Part shown: positions 24,037 through 33,034 of the stretch, piece after piece
Layout of the letters: each line of letters opens with the position of its first letter
Position numbering within the stretch: the stretch's first letter is position 1
From: an uncultured Bacteroidales bacterium
GTDB lineage: Bacteria > Bacteroidota > Bacteroidia > Bacteroidales > UBA932
Assembly (NCBI GenBank): GCA_944326385.1
Contig: CALVDT010000062.1
Location: 1-40,442, forward strand
DNA: 40,442 nucleotides
Reading direction: 5' to 3'
The notes under the pieces: model-generated
Database searches by the model: none
What the model saw: only the letters and a program-made list of their open reading frames with translations
Told to the model about the DNA's origin: nothing
Made by a program: the position numbers and the translations under genes

Positions 24037-24912
24037 GAAATGACGGATACAAAACACAACATCGAGGAAACGGAAGAAATCAGGACGCTTGGATACGCCC
24101 TCCATTTTCTTCTGTCAGAGACTCCCGACACGGAAACGGAAGAGTCCCTGAAGGCGCTCAATGCCAGAATCGATGCCATGCAGCGCAACGCCCGCAAGGA
24201 AAGGCTCAGACGCTGGCTTTATCCGGCGGCAGCTGCAGTAGCGGTCATTCTTGTCACCATAGCAGTCACATTCACTTTCACATACGGAGACAGCGTGCAG
24301 CGCTATGCAAACACCGGGGAAGTCGCAGTCATGGTCAGATTGCCGGACGGGACACAAGTGTGGATAAACCCGGGTACGGAACTGACTTTCGACAGGAAAT
24401 TCAATGCCGGAGAAAGGAACGTCTCCCTCACGGGAGAAGCCTATTTCGATGTGGCGCATAATCCGGAAGTTCCTTTCATCGTCACTACCGAAAGTTTCCG
24501 GGTGAAGGTGCTCGGAACCGTGTTCAACGTGAAATCCATGCCTGAAGATGCCCGTCCTGAAGTCTCTTTGGCCCAGGGCTCGATAGCGATGCAGAATCTC
24601 AAGGGAGTGAATCTGGTCCGTCTCCGCCCCGGACAGCAGGCCGTGATGGATCGTGCGGAACAGACTCTTGAAATCAGCGATATCTATATAGGAGACATGC
24701 TCATGAGGCACTACGGTGCTGTTTCCCTGCATGATTCCACTGTGAAAGAGATAGTTGCAGAAATATCGCAGGTATACGGAGTCCGGATAGGAGTAGAAGG
24801 GGAGGACGAAGGAGCGACATACAATTTCAGTTTCCAGAAAGACAGCGATATAGGAGATATCCTGGATATGCTGGAGTTCGTATGCAAGGACTTGAAATTC
24901 AGCCTGGAATAA
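24019..24912 (+). CDS. FecR-family anti-sigma factor
   Basis: A 297-residue inner-membrane regulator. A cytoplasmic N-terminus (1-64) that would hold the ECF sigma factor is followed by one membrane helix at about 66-88 (YPAAAAVAVILVTIAVTF), the periplasmic FecR domain at about 95-195 (VRLPDGTQVWINPGTELTF, then GEAYFDV) and a C-terminal DUF4974-type domain. It would receive the signal from the STN domain of the SusC partner. Two in-frame ATG codons, 24019 and 24040, lie in a 21-22 bp duplication; the second gives a 290-residue protein and is equally plausible. It is followed by susC after 87 bp. Confidence 0.93.
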   Translation: MTCNATEMTDTKHNIEETEEIRTLGYALHFLLSETPDTETEESLKALNARIDAMQRNARKERLRRWLYPAAAAVAVILVTIAVTFTFTYGDSVQRYANTGEVAVMVRLPDGTQVWINPGTELTFDRKFNAGERNVSLTGEAYFDVAHNPEVPFIVTTESFRVKVLGTVFNVKSMPEDARPEVSLAQGSIAMQNLKGVNLVRLRPGQQAVMDRAEQTLEISDIYIGDMLMRHYGAVSLHDSTVKEIVAEISQVYGVRIGVEGEDEGATYNFSFQKDSDIGDILDMLEFVCKDLKFSLE

Positions 24913-24999
24913 ATCCTTGCCCCTGGATGAAAGCCCACTCCCTCCCGGAATCTGGCAAACCACAGACATTACACACACTTAAGAACTGATATAACCGGT

Positions 25000-27900
25000 A
25001 TGAACGAAAAACGATTATTGCGAAAAGCGGTCCTGATGCTTGCGGCTCTTTTCTGTACAGGATTCACTCTCCTGTCCGCAATGCCGATTGACCAGCAGGA
25101 ATACAGCCTCAGGCTGTCTTTGACAAATGCCCCTCTCAAGCAGGTTCTCGATGAATTTACCGGACAGACGGGCGTTTCATTCTCATACAAGACCTCCATG
25201 GAGACCATCAGTCTGGCGTCAGTAAATGTCAGTATTGATAAAGCCCCTCTCGAAACGCTTCTGGAGAAAGTGTTTTCAGGTACGGGGATAACATGGAAGG
25301 TCCTCGAACAGGTCGTCGCCCTGTCTGCTCCGGAAGCTTCGGAACCGGATACGGGCCGGACTTCGGATAACCGTCCGGGCGAGAGGACTCTTTCCGGCCG
25401 AGTAAGCGATGATGCCGGGGCTCCGCTTGTCGGGGTCACTGTCCTGGTGGAAGGTACCTTGACGGGAACACAGACGGACCTGGACGGAAACTGGACTCTC
25501 GCTGTAAAAGACGCTGAAGACGCCAGCCTCGTATTTTCCAGCCTCGGTTATCAGACAGTCACGATGCCTGTAGGTCTGAGCGATGTCATAAACGTATCTC
25601 TTAAAGAAGATGCCGAACTCCTCGAAGAAGTGGTCGTAGTCGGTTACGGCACTCAGAAAAAGGCCAATATCACCGGCTCCGTGACATCCATAGATTTCGG
25701 CAGCATTGCCGAAGGCCGTCCGATAGTGACTACATCAGCCGCATTGGCCGGACTTGCCCCGGGTATGTCGGTGATGCAGACCACCGGCCAGCCGGGAGCG
25801 GAAGAAACCAGCATCCGCATCAGGGGTGTAGGCTCTTTTACTGTCAATGACAATACCGATGCAAGTGCGCCTCTCGTGCTCGTGGACGGCATAGAGTGGA
25901 GCATGGACAACGTAAACCCGAATGATATCGAGTCGATAACCATCCTGAAGGATGCGGCCTCGACCGCCATTTACGGTACACGTGCAGCCAACGGTGTCAT
26001 CCTTATCACCACCAAGGCCGGCTCGGAAGCCAAACCGAGGGTCAGCTATTCATATAAAGGTATCTTCCAGATGCCGTACAATGAACTGGACTGGGTAAAG
26101 GACTATGCCACCTACATGGAACTTTACAACGAAGGCTGCGACAACGCAGGTTCGTCCCGCCAATTCTCCCAGGCTACCATCGAAGCCTGGAGAGCTGCGT
26201 CGGCCGACCCATACGGGCTCAACGAATACGGAGTCCCGAACTATGTGGCCTATCCTAATACCAACTGGTTCGACGAGATTTTCCAGAACGGATATTCACA
26301 GGAGCACAATCTCAGCATATCCGGCGGAAGCAAGACCGTCCGCTATCTTATCTCGGCAGGATACCTCGACAACGAGGGCGTAATGAACCGCTTCAACATC
26401 AACTCCTCTTCCCAGAAGGCGAACTTCAGGGCCAATCTCGAGGCCGATGTCCTGAAATGGTTTACGGTAGGCACCAAGATATACGGCCAGTTCCAGTCCG
26501 ACGGCACTGCAAATATCAAGAACGGTTTCAACTATCTTTATCAGACAACTCCTGGTATCTATCCCGGCAGCGAGAACGCCTGGGGACGTCCGGCCAGCAA
26601 TGAGGAAAGCCCTAACGCGAACAACGTCTTCGGGCAGATGGTCGGCAGCGACGGAACCAAGCACACCTGGAGAATCAACGGCTCGCTTTATGCCAAGATA
26701 CGTCCGTACAAGGGTGTCAGCATAGAAGGTACTTTCAACTATGCCCCGACTTTCGGCCTTAATCATACCTACAGCCGGGAGAACGGCTACTGGGACTATG
26801 TCACCGATACCAGATACACTTCCTCGGATCTTTCGAAGGCCATGGTTACCGACAGGACATACCGCGACTACAGGATGTCCACAGAACTGCTTGCACGCTA
26901 CGACGAGACATTCGGAAACCATACCGTAGGCGCCATACTCGGATATTCCGCCATCGAATACAGGACCTGGGCCTATCAGGTGCGCAAACAGGGAGCGTCC
27001 GACTGGTCGCTGAACGAAGGAGGCACTTATTCCACTCTTTACGACTCTTCATATACCACGAAGACAGGCTGGGGACTCCGCTCGTATTTCGGCAGGATAA
27101 ACTACGCCTTCAAGGACCGTTACCTCTTCGAAGCCAACTTCCGTGCTGACGGCTCGTCGAGATTCGGTACCAAGAACCGTTACGGATTTTTCCCTTCCTT
27201 CTCCGCAGGCTGGAAAATACATGAAGAGCCGTTCATGGAGAGTACGAGAGGATGGCTTTCCAACCTGAAGCTCAGGGCATCCTGGGGACAGACCGGTAAC
27301 AATCTCGGCATCGGCAACTTCGCATGGCAGGCCACCTATAACACAGGCAATGTCGTAGTGGACGGCAGCAACGCCACGGCCCTGTTCATCAAGTCCATGA
27401 GCAACATCAACCTCAAGTGGGAAACCACCTCCACTACGGACATAGGTATCGATGCAGGCTTCTTCAACGACCGCCTCACTGCCGAGTTGGACTATTATCA
27501 CAAGAACACCACGGACATCCTTTTCACTCCGAGCACATATCTGACCATGGGTAACTTCACCCAGGTGCCGAACAACCTCGGCAGCATGTGGAACCAGGGT
27601 ATCGAGATAGCTCTCAACTGGAAGGATACCATAGGCAAGGATTTCTACTATTTCGCCGGAGTCAACTTCTCGTTCAACAAGAACAAGGTAACCACATTCA
27701 AAGGACAGCTTTCACGTGGTTATGACTCTAATGGAGATTATTATACCAACCTTTCCGATGTATCCGAGAACTGGTCTTCTCCCGGCAAGCTTATCGAAGG
27801 CCACGAGATAGGCGAGCACTATATCTACCAGAGATACAGAGGAACCGGCAAGGGATATACCGGCGGCCAGGTGGATGTGAATGCCGGTCCTGTGGACGGT

Positions 27901-28584
27901 ATCATCCGTACCGAGACCGACATGCAGTGGGTACGTGCGATGATAGAGTCAGGCTACTCATTCAACGGAGTGACGACTGTCAGCAAGGACCAGCTGTGGT
28001 ACGGTGACTTCATCTATGCCGATGCCAACGGGGACGGCAACTACGGCAACTCCTACGACATGGACTTCAACGGCAAGAGCTCCACTCCGGCCTACAACCT
28101 CGGCATCAATCTCGGTTTCTCCTGGAAAGGAATCGATTTCAGCATGCTCTGGACCGGTGCGTTCGACTATTATATTTTCTGGAACACCAACTATTATAAC
28201 GCCACCAATGTGACCTGGGGCTATGCCCTCAGCCAGAGAATCGCGGATGACCACTATTTCTACGATCCTGAGAATCCTTCCGACCCGCGTACCAATATAT
28301 GGGGTACCTATCCGCGGCTCTATGAAGGATCCGACCGTAACCGCCAGCAGAGCGACTTCTATGAGTACAAGGGCGACTACATGAAACTGAAGAACGTCCA
28401 GATAGGCTATACCCTGCCGGAAAGCATCACCCGGAAGTTCTTCGTAAAGCAGTTGCGTTTCTATGTTTCGGGAGAAAACCTGCTGACCATCACCTCATTC
28501 CCGGGAATGGACCCGGAACTTGGAGGTACCATAGGTTATCCTCTTATGAGGCAGGTATCGGTAGGTGCTCAGGTTACATTTTAA
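25000..28584 (+). CDS. SusC/RagA-family TonB-dependent transporter with STN signalling domain
   Basis: A 1194-residue outer-membrane glycan importer. A signal peptide spans about 1-27. The STN domain at about 35-107 (YSLRLSLTNAPLKQVLDEFT) contacts FecR-type regulators. A carboxypeptidase-regulatory-like domain lies at 131-205 (LSGRVSDDAGAPLVGVTVLV). EEVVVVGYGTQKK at 209-221 opens the plug (LVDGIEW, then DAASTAIYGTRAANGVILI), and the 22-strand barrel ends GAQVTF. The STN domain, FecR and ECF factor together make this a trans-envelope signalling receptor as well as a transporter. susD follows 16 bp later, the usual obligate pairing. No TAnnTTTG promoter was seen in the 87-bp gap upstream, as expected if the ECF factor reads it. 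Confidence 0.96.
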   Translation: MNEKRLLRKAVLMLAALFCTGFTLLSAMPIDQQEYSLRLSLTNAPLKQVLDEFTGQTGVSFSYKTSMETISLASVNVSIDKAPLETLLEKVFSGTGITWKVLEQVVALSAPEASEPDTGRTSDNRPGERTLSGRVSDDAGAPLVGVTVLVEGTLTGTQTDLDGNWTLAVKDAEDASLVFSSLGYQTVTMPVGLSDVINVSLKEDAELLEEVVVVGYGTQKKANITGSVTSIDFGSIAEGRPIVTTSAALAGLAPGMSVMQTTGQPGAEETSIRIRGVGSFTVNDNTDASAPLVLVDGIEWSMDNVNPNDIESITILKDAASTAIYGTRAANGVILITTKAGSEAKPRVSYSYKGIFQMPYNELDWVKDYATYMELYNEGCDNAGSSRQFSQATIEAWRAASADPYGLNEYGVPNYVAYPNTNWFDEIFQNGYSQEHNLSISGGSKTVRYLISAGYLDNEGVMNRFNINSSSQKANFRANLEADVLKWFTVGTKIYGQFQSDGTANIKNGFNYLYQTTPGIYPGSENAWGRPASNEESPNANNVFGQMVGSDGTKHTWRINGSLYAKIRPYKGVSIEGTFNYAPTFGLNHTYSRENGYWDYVTDTRYTSSDLSKAMVTDRTYRDYRMSTELLARYDETFGNHTVGAILGYSAIEYRTWAYQVRKQGASDWSLNEGGTYSTLYDSSYTTKTGWGLRSYFGRINYAFKDRYLFEANFRADGSSRFGTKNRYGFFPSFSAGWKIHEEPFMESTRGWLSNLKLRASWGQTGNNLGIGNFAWQATYNTGNVVVDGSNATALFIKSMSNINLKWETTSTTDIGIDAGFFNDRLTAELDYYHKNTTDILFTPSTYLTMGNFTQVPNNLGSMWNQGIEIALNWKDTIGKDFYYFAGVNFSFNKNKVTTFKGQLSRGYDSNGDYYTNLSDVSENWSSPGKLIEGHEIGEHYIYQRYRGTGKGYTGGQVDVNAGPVDGIIRTETDMQWVRAMIESGYSFNGVTTVSKDQLWYGDFIYADANGDGNYGNSYDMDFNGKSSTPAYNLGINLGFSWKGIDFSMLWTGAFDYYIFWNTNYYNATNVTWGYALSQRIADDHYFYDPENPSDPRTNIWGTYPRLYEGSDRNRQQSDFYEYKGDYMKLKNVQIGYTLPESITRKFFVKQLRFYVSGENLLTITSFPGMDPELGGTIGYPLMRQVSVGAQVTF

Positions 28585-28600
28585 TTGAGGAGGAAAACAT

Positions 28601-30511
28601 ATGATGAAATATTGCAAGAAACTGATTTTCGTCTTGGCGGTGCTTCCGTTCGCTTCCTGTACAGGCATGCTCGATGTAGCGCCGGCGAACCAGATCGCGA
28701 GTGCCAACATGTGGACGAACGAGAGTCTGGCGGACAAGGGAATGGCCGGACTGTACGATAACTTCTACAGAGAAGACCTGTCGCGTATACAGCTGAGACA
28801 CAATGATATGACCGGTATCAACCGTCAGGGCTGGATGGGTATGGAATTCCAGACCGACTTCGTGTCGGACAACTATCCTCTGAAAGCGCTTTCCGATGCT
28901 ACAAAGGACGCTACCGATTTCGTGATATGGTACGAATGGAAATGGGCATATACGTCCATCCATCAGATAAACGATGCCCTCGAGAACCTCCACAGGGCAG
29001 GGCTCAGCACCGAAAAATATGAAAGGTACATCTGCGAAGCCCGTTTCCTGAGGGCGTGGTTCTACTCCCGTCTGGTCAAGATATACGGAGGGGTTCCGCT
29101 CTACCTTGAGGTCATTTCCGAATCCGAGTGCACCAAAGGACAGTCCACGGCAGTCGAGGTCTGGAATGCAGTCATCGATGACCTTACATACTGTATCGAC
29201 AACCAGTACTGTCCTGACAATACCCTGACCACGAACTACGGCCGTCCTTCGAAAGGCGCAGCCTACTCTCTGAGGGGAATGGCCTACATGTGGATGGCAT
29301 ATGAAGCCGAGAAAGGCGAGACCCCTACGGAATTCGGTGCCGACCATTATTATCAGCTTGCCGTCAATGACTTCGAGAAAGTCGACGACTGCGGTTACGG
29401 GCTCTGGGCCGGAAAATTCATCGACTTCTTCCACTATAATAACGAGAAGGACCACGAAATGATTTTCCCTCTCCAGTTTACCTCGGATGCAGGCTACTGC
29501 GACAACCTCCAGCTCATGATCGGAGGCCGCGATACCTGGAACTCCTGGTCCAATGCCCGTCCTTCCGCCGATTTCGTGGACTATTTCCAGAATGCCGACG
29601 GTACCAAATTCGACTGGGCGGATGTGATTCCGGAATGGAACGACCCTGTCTTCACTCCTGACGAGAATTTCTACAAGAGAGAAGTGTTCTTCTTCAGGGA
29701 CGGCATCAGCCTCGACGCTCAGGGCAATGTGGTGCAGGACAACTGGGACCGTGACCAGGCAGCCGTCATCCAGGAAAGGATAAACCGTATCGGAGTGGAT
29801 ATTTTCAAGGAATATTATAAACCGGACGGCAATGAAGACAGGGTACGCAAGGCCTACGAGAACCGCGACCCGCGTCTGAAAGACATCGTGCTCACTCCTT
29901 ACGAGCCATACGACACGTTCAAGGACGCTTCGGACAATGGCGGGAAAATCCAGATCGGCAAGGAGCTAAGGTGGCCTTTCATCACCGAAGGCGATGACCA
30001 CGGTGACTACTATATCGGCACCTACAACAGCATGTACGTCTATAAGAAATATTCATACTCCAAGCCGGATGACCTTATCGACCGTCTGCGCTGTCCTACC
30101 GACTGGCCTCTTATCCGCTACACCGATGTGGCTCTCCAGCTTGCCGAAGCGTACGTCCATGTCGGAAAGCAGTCGGAAGCCATGTCCATAGTAAACCAGA
30201 TACGTTCCCGCGCCGGGATGCCGTCTGCCAGCGCAGCCTCTGAGGAGGAAGCCATGGAGGCCATACGCTACGAACGCCGCGTGGAACTCTGCCTCGAAGG
30301 CCACGACTGGTTCGACGAATGGAGATGGGGCACATACAAGCAGATGAAGTTCGGTGGACGCGAGACTTACGGCGGGCAGTCCTGGTGGAAGGAATGGCAG
30401 GGCTACAACTACAACTGGTACTACACCGACGACATGTACCCGTGGGGAGCTCCTGCAAGCGAATGCCAGAGGAATCCTAATATCAAGCAGAAGCCGGGCT
30501 GGGCGTATTGA
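28601..30511 (+). CDS. SusD/RagB-family glycan-binding lipoprotein
   Basis: A 636-residue surface lipoprotein that would cap the SusC barrel. The signal peptide ends in lipobox FASC with Cys20. The helical TPR-like SusD core includes INDALENLHRAG, ARFLRAWFYSRLVKIYGGVP and the late RYERRVELCLEGHDWFDEWR, which are hallmark SusD stretches. ATG at 28601 or 28604 are both possible. The many Trp and Tyr residues (for example near 595-620) fit carbohydrate stacking. It is 16 bp after susC. Confidence 0.95.
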   Translation: MMKYCKKLIFVLAVLPFASCTGMLDVAPANQIASANMWTNESLADKGMAGLYDNFYREDLSRIQLRHNDMTGINRQGWMGMEFQTDFVSDNYPLKALSDATKDATDFVIWYEWKWAYTSIHQINDALENLHRAGLSTEKYERYICEARFLRAWFYSRLVKIYGGVPLYLEVISESECTKGQSTAVEVWNAVIDDLTYCIDNQYCPDNTLTTNYGRPSKGAAYSLRGMAYMWMAYEAEKGETPTEFGADHYYQLAVNDFEKVDDCGYGLWAGKFIDFFHYNNEKDHEMIFPLQFTSDAGYCDNLQLMIGGRDTWNSWSNARPSADFVDYFQNADGTKFDWADVIPEWNDPVFTPDENFYKREVFFFRDGISLDAQGNVVQDNWDRDQAAVIQERINRIGVDIFKEYYKPDGNEDRVRKAYENRDPRLKDIVLTPYEPYDTFKDASDNGGKIQIGKELRWPFITEGDDHGDYYIGTYNSMYVYKKYSYSKPDDLIDRLRCPTDWPLIRYTDVALQLAEAYVHVGKQSEAMSIVNQIRSRAGMPSASAASEEEAMEAIRYERRVELCLEGHDWFDEWRWGTYKQMKFGGRETYGGQSWWKEWQGYNYNWYYTDDMYPWGAPASECQRNPNIKQKPGWAY

Positions 30512-30537
30512 TCCCGTATCGATACGCTTTCCGGGAT
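30511..30537 (+). promoter_or_regulatory. Small hairpin after susD
   Basis: ATCCCG (30511-30516) pairs with CGGGAT (30532-30537), and the palindrome GTATCGATAC (30516-30525) lies within. No T run follows, so it may be an mRNA-processing or attenuation hairpin rather than a full terminator. Confidence 0.35.
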
Positions 30538-30569
30538 GACAATGAAAGATAAACATCATAAACAATAAA

Positions 30570-32504
30570 ATGAAAAGCAACATAATACTGACAGCATTGT
30601 TTTCAGCCTGCCTGTTCTTCAGCAGCTGTGTCGAGGAAGGTTATCCTTTCTTCGCCCCTGGCTCAAGCCAGAAAGAGGAGACGGATGATCCGGACAATCC
30701 GAAACCTCCCGTACCCGCAACCGAGCCGGATTATTCACGTCTTACGGCTGACAACCATCCGCGCGTAATCTTCACCGACGAGGATTTCGCCGACATAAAG
30801 GATGCTGTTGCCGCCGGGACCAATACCGCACTGAATCAGATCCACACGGCCATCATCAGCAAGGCCGACGGCTATGTCGGTGCCGCAGATCTTGTCAGGG
30901 AACTCTCGGGGAAACGGCTTCTGTCCGTCAGCCGGAATGCAGAGGAACGTATCCTGTTCTGCGCATACGCCTACAAGACCACGGGAGAAGAAAAATATCT
31001 CGAACAGGCGGAGCACGATATCCAGACGGTCTGCAAATTTTCCGACTGGAACGCAAGACAGCATTTCCTCGATGTCGGGGAGATGGCCGCAGGTGTGGGG
31101 CTCGGCTATGACTGGCTTTATGACGAACTCTCCTCCGAGACCAAGGAACTGGCCAGGAAGGCTCTGAACGATTTCGCTTTCACTCCGGCCAATGACGGAG
31201 TCTGGAATCTGAATTTCTACGAAGCTACGAGCAACTGGAATCAGGTCTGCAACGGAGGTCTCGTCTGCGCCGCCCTCGCTGTTTATGAAAGCAACCAGAC
31301 CGTCGCCCAGGGCATCATAGACAAGGCTTTGGAATCCAATGTCGCCGCGATGGAAGGAATGTATTCACCTGACGGAAACTATCCTGAGGGTTACTCCTAC
31401 TGGTGCTACGGTACTCTCTACGAAGCTCTGATGCTTACGGCCATGGAGACTGCTACAGGATCGGACAACGGCCTATCCTCCACCGAAGGCTTTTCCAAGA
31501 CAGGGAAGTACATGGTCTTCATGGAAGGACCGTCCGGGCTTTGCTTCAACTACTCCGACTGTGCCCCATCCACTGTCCCGTGCCTTGCACAGTGGTATTT
31601 CGCATGGAAATTCGATGATTTGTCAGTCCTTTACCTCGAACAGGACAGGATTTCGAAATATTCTTCCGCCTCCGAATCACGGCTTCTCCCTCTCATCGCC
31701 TATTATGCTGAGGATATCGTGATGAGCGAAGTTTCAGCTCCGGAAGAATACATTTTCAGGGGAGATGGAGAGACCCCTGTAGTCCTTGTCCATGATACCT
31801 GGACCATGGGACTCGAAGACAAGTTCCTCGGCATCAAGGCCGGGAAAGGTAATACCAGCCATTCCCATCTTGATGCAGGCTCGTTCGTGTATGACTACAA
31901 CGGTACGAGATGGGCTGCCGACCTCGGTCTTCAGAGCTACGGCACATTGGAGCCTTATATCAACCTTTGGGACATGAATGACGGTTCTGAGAGATGGACT
32001 GCCTTCAGATACAACAATCTCAACCATAACACCATTTCCGTCAACGGTGCCTATTACAGGGTTGCGGGAATGGCAGAGATTACCGGCCTCGTGAACGACA
32101 GCGGGAAAAAGGGAGCGACGGTGGATATTTCCGAACCTCTCAGCAACGAAGTGGCTTCGGCTGTCCGTACCATCTATATAGACGGAGATGATCTTGTCAT
32201 AACCGACGATATCACCGCAAGGTCCGACAAGGAGGCTGAAGTCCGCTGGACGATGGTGACCCAGGCCCAGCCGGTTATCGAGTACGGGAGTATAACCCTG
32301 ACAAGGGACGGCAAATACATGTTCCTCACAAAATCCTCGAAGACAGGTCATAATCCGGACTGGAAGACATGGAGCACGGTCGGAGAGCATACATGGGACG
32401 CATCGAACGCAGGCTATTACGAGTGCGGATACACCATCACACTCAAGCGCGGCGAGAAGGCGACCATAACTGTCAAGCTGACCCCTGACGATCCGATGGA
32501 ATAA
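30570..32504 (+). CDS. Heparinase II/III-family polysaccharide lyase, lipoprotein
   Basis: A 644-residue predicted surface lipoprotein (lipobox FFSSC, Cys20) with an acidic/Pro-rich linker to about residue 55. An (alpha/alpha) toroid follows, containing SNWNQVCNGG (221-230) and YPEGYSYWCYGT (271-282). A C-terminal beta domain has HSHLDAGSF (431-439) and NNLNHNTISVNG (482-493). These match the heparinase II-type active-site blocks that contribute catalytic His and Tyr. Such lyases cleave uronate-containing glycosaminoglycans or related polymers by beta-elimination. The exact PL family (12, 15, 17, 21 or other) cannot be assigned by eye. It sits in the SusCD operon, 58 bp after susD. Confidence 0.85.
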   Translation: MKSNIILTALFSACLFFSSCVEEGYPFFAPGSSQKEETDDPDNPKPPVPATEPDYSRLTADNHPRVIFTDEDFADIKDAVAAGTNTALNQIHTAIISKADGYVGAADLVRELSGKRLLSVSRNAEERILFCAYAYKTTGEEKYLEQAEHDIQTVCKFSDWNARQHFLDVGEMAAGVGLGYDWLYDELSSETKELARKALNDFAFTPANDGVWNLNFYEATSNWNQVCNGGLVCAALAVYESNQTVAQGIIDKALESNVAAMEGMYSPDGNYPEGYSYWCYGTLYEALMLTAMETATGSDNGLSSTEGFSKTGKYMVFMEGPSGLCFNYSDCAPSTVPCLAQWYFAWKFDDLSVLYLEQDRISKYSSASESRLLPLIAYYAEDIVMSEVSAPEEYIFRGDGETPVVLVHDTWTMGLEDKFLGIKAGKGNTSHSHLDAGSFVYDYNGTRWAADLGLQSYGTLEPYINLWDMNDGSERWTAFRYNNLNHNTISVNGAYYRVAGMAEITGLVNDSGKKGATVDISEPLSNEVASAVRTIYIDGDDLVITDDITARSDKEAEVRWTMVTQAQPVIEYGSITLTRDGKYMFLTKSSKTGHNPDWKTWSTVGEHTWDASNAGYYECGYTITLKRGEKATITVKLTPDDPME

Positions 32505-32550
32505 AGACACATATTTTTATAACAGTCAAACATAACCAAATCATTACAAG

Positions 32551-33015
32551 ATGAAACGATTTTTATTATTCGCAGCAGCCGCTACGGTTGCATTGCTTTC
32601 AGGCTGCAACAAGCCCGATGAAGGGGAGCAGACGCAGGAGACCATCACTGTTTCACTGACGGTAACTCCGAGCGACGACAACTCGGCTACTATTTCGGCC
32701 GAGCTTACCGAAGGCACTTTCCATGGCGCGAAGATCATCGAAATGATGAATTTCGACGATGTCACTATCGACCTCGAAAGCGAAATCCAGCTTACGAACT
32801 ATGTCATCGCCAACGGTGTGGATATAGACCAGATGCCTTACAACAAGACATTGACCGACATCAGAATCGGACAGGACAAATTCACGGCCATCATCGTCTA
32901 TGACGCCAGCGGACGCGCAGTGGATGTCGAATACGTGAAATGGACACCGCTCGGTCTTCCTGACGGCTGGAGTACGGACAACAATCCTGGCGAACTTGAC
33001 GAAATAGAGTGGTAA
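32551..33015 (+). CDS. Small lipoprotein of unknown function in the PUL
   Basis: A 154-residue lipoprotein: signal peptide with lipobox LLSGC and Cys19, followed by an acidic stretch (KPDEGEQ) of the kind that directs Bacteroidota lipoproteins to the cell surface. The body is a single small beta-rich domain (ITVSLTVTPSDDNSATIS and later FTAIIVYDASG). The C-terminal tail is acidic (ELDEIEW). I do not recognise the family. It is 46 bp after the lyase and 19 bp before the fimbrillin-like gene, so it is probably a surface glycan-binding or accessory protein. Confidence 0.7.
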   Translation: MKRFLLFAAAATVALLSGCNKPDEGEQTQETITVSLTVTPSDDNSATISAELTEGTFHGAKIIEMMNFDDVTIDLESEIQLTNYVIANGVDIDQMPYNKTLTDIRIGQDKFTAIIVYDASGRAVDVEYVKWTPLGLPDGWSTDNNPGELDEIEW

Positions 33016-33034
33016 CCTTTAAATTATTGAAGAA

